Shown here: positions 6,129 through 6,207 of the stretch, piece by piece
How positions within the stretch are numbered: position 1 is the stretch's first letter
Layout: every line of letters starts with the position of its first letter
Source of the DNA: Rikenellaceae bacterium
GTDB taxonomy: Bacteria; Bacteroidota; Bacteroidia; Bacteroidales; Rikenellaceae
Direction: 5' to 3'
NCBI GenBank assembly: GCA_031286025.1
Contig: JAITVB010000025.1
Span: 1-6,207, forward strand
DNA: 6,207 nucleotides
The notes under the pieces: model-generated
The model's database searches: none
What the model saw: only the letters and a program-made list of their open reading frames with translations
What the model was told of the DNA's origin: nothing
Translations under genes and position numbers: made by a program

Positions 6129-6207
6129 ATGAAAGCATATGTATTCCCGGGCCAGGGCGCCCAGTTCGCAGGCATGGGCAAAGAGCTCCATGAATCGATT
6201 CCGATGG
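6129..6207 (+). CDS. fabD: Malonyl-CoA:ACP transacylase, N-terminal part
   Basis: The gene runs off the window after 26 complete codons. The N-terminus MKAYVFPGQGAQFAGMG carries the FPGQGAQ motif of malonyl-CoA:acyl carrier protein transacylases. By family knowledge the first Gln of GQG (here Gln9) helps form the oxyanion hole. The enzyme loads malonyl groups onto ACP for cytoplasmic fatty acid synthesis. The closely packed start and absence of any upstream module favour stand-alone FabD over an acyltransferase domain in a polyketide synthase, but the GHSLG serine and catalytic histidine lie beyond the window. It is a housekeeping gene with its own promoter-like site and marks the boundary of the carbohydrate region. 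Confidence 0.88.
   Translation, partial: MKAYVFPGQGAQFAGMGKELHESIPM

Overview
The window looks like chromosomal DNA from a fairly GC-rich member of the Bacteroidota. An Alistipes or other Rikenellaceae relative is the best guess, but this is inference. The support is the protein families present (Tat-exported Gfo/Idh/MocA oxidoreductases, DUF1080 and PL10 pectate lyase, with a Bacteroides-like FabD start). Further support comes from A-rich, Shine-Dalgarno-poor start regions and two promoter-like sites resembling the Bacteroidota sigma factor boxes (TTTG near -33, TAnnTTTG near -7). Every gene I can support is on the + strand.

Layout: 1-266 is the C-terminal end of an ApbE-like FAD:protein FMN transferase. 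A 163-base gap (267-429) follows, with a weak terminator-like hairpin and a TATCTTTG box. Next is a compact four-gene run: a Tat-exported Gfo/Idh/MocA oxidoreductase (430-1740), a 78-residue two-helix membrane protein (1747-1983, 6 bases downstream), a secreted protein with two different DUF1080 (3-keto-disaccharide hydrolase/lyase) domains (2004-3392), and a second, divergent Tat-exported Gfo/Idh/MocA oxidoreductase (3425-4783). A 120-base gap with two adjacent RNA hairpins separates these from a secreted PL10-type pectate lyase (4904-6004). The window ends in the start of fabD (6129 onward), which has its own promoter-like sequence.

Working together: Gfo/Idh/MocA enzymes plus DUF1080 proteins match the gene content of the non-hydrolytic glycoside pathway described in Bacteroides thetaiotaomicron. 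There, a glycoside is oxidised at C3, the glycosidic bond is broken by beta-elimination, and the product is hydrated and reduced. In this window all the catalytic parts carry export signals (Tat for the two cofactor-binding proteins, Sec for the lyase-like protein and the pectate lyase), so the chemistry is probably periplasmic, with NAD(P) carried tightly bound. The small membrane protein may be an accessory or anchor; its function is unknown. The pectate lyase next door suggests a plant cell wall diet, but whether pectin fragments feed the oxidation/elimination module cannot be decided from sequence. No SusC/SusD pair, regulator, transporter, mobile element, RNA gene or CRISPR array was seen. 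The cassette itself resembles known clusters. The least explained parts are the small membrane protein, the two-subfamily DUF1080 fusion and the division of labour between the two oxidoreductases.
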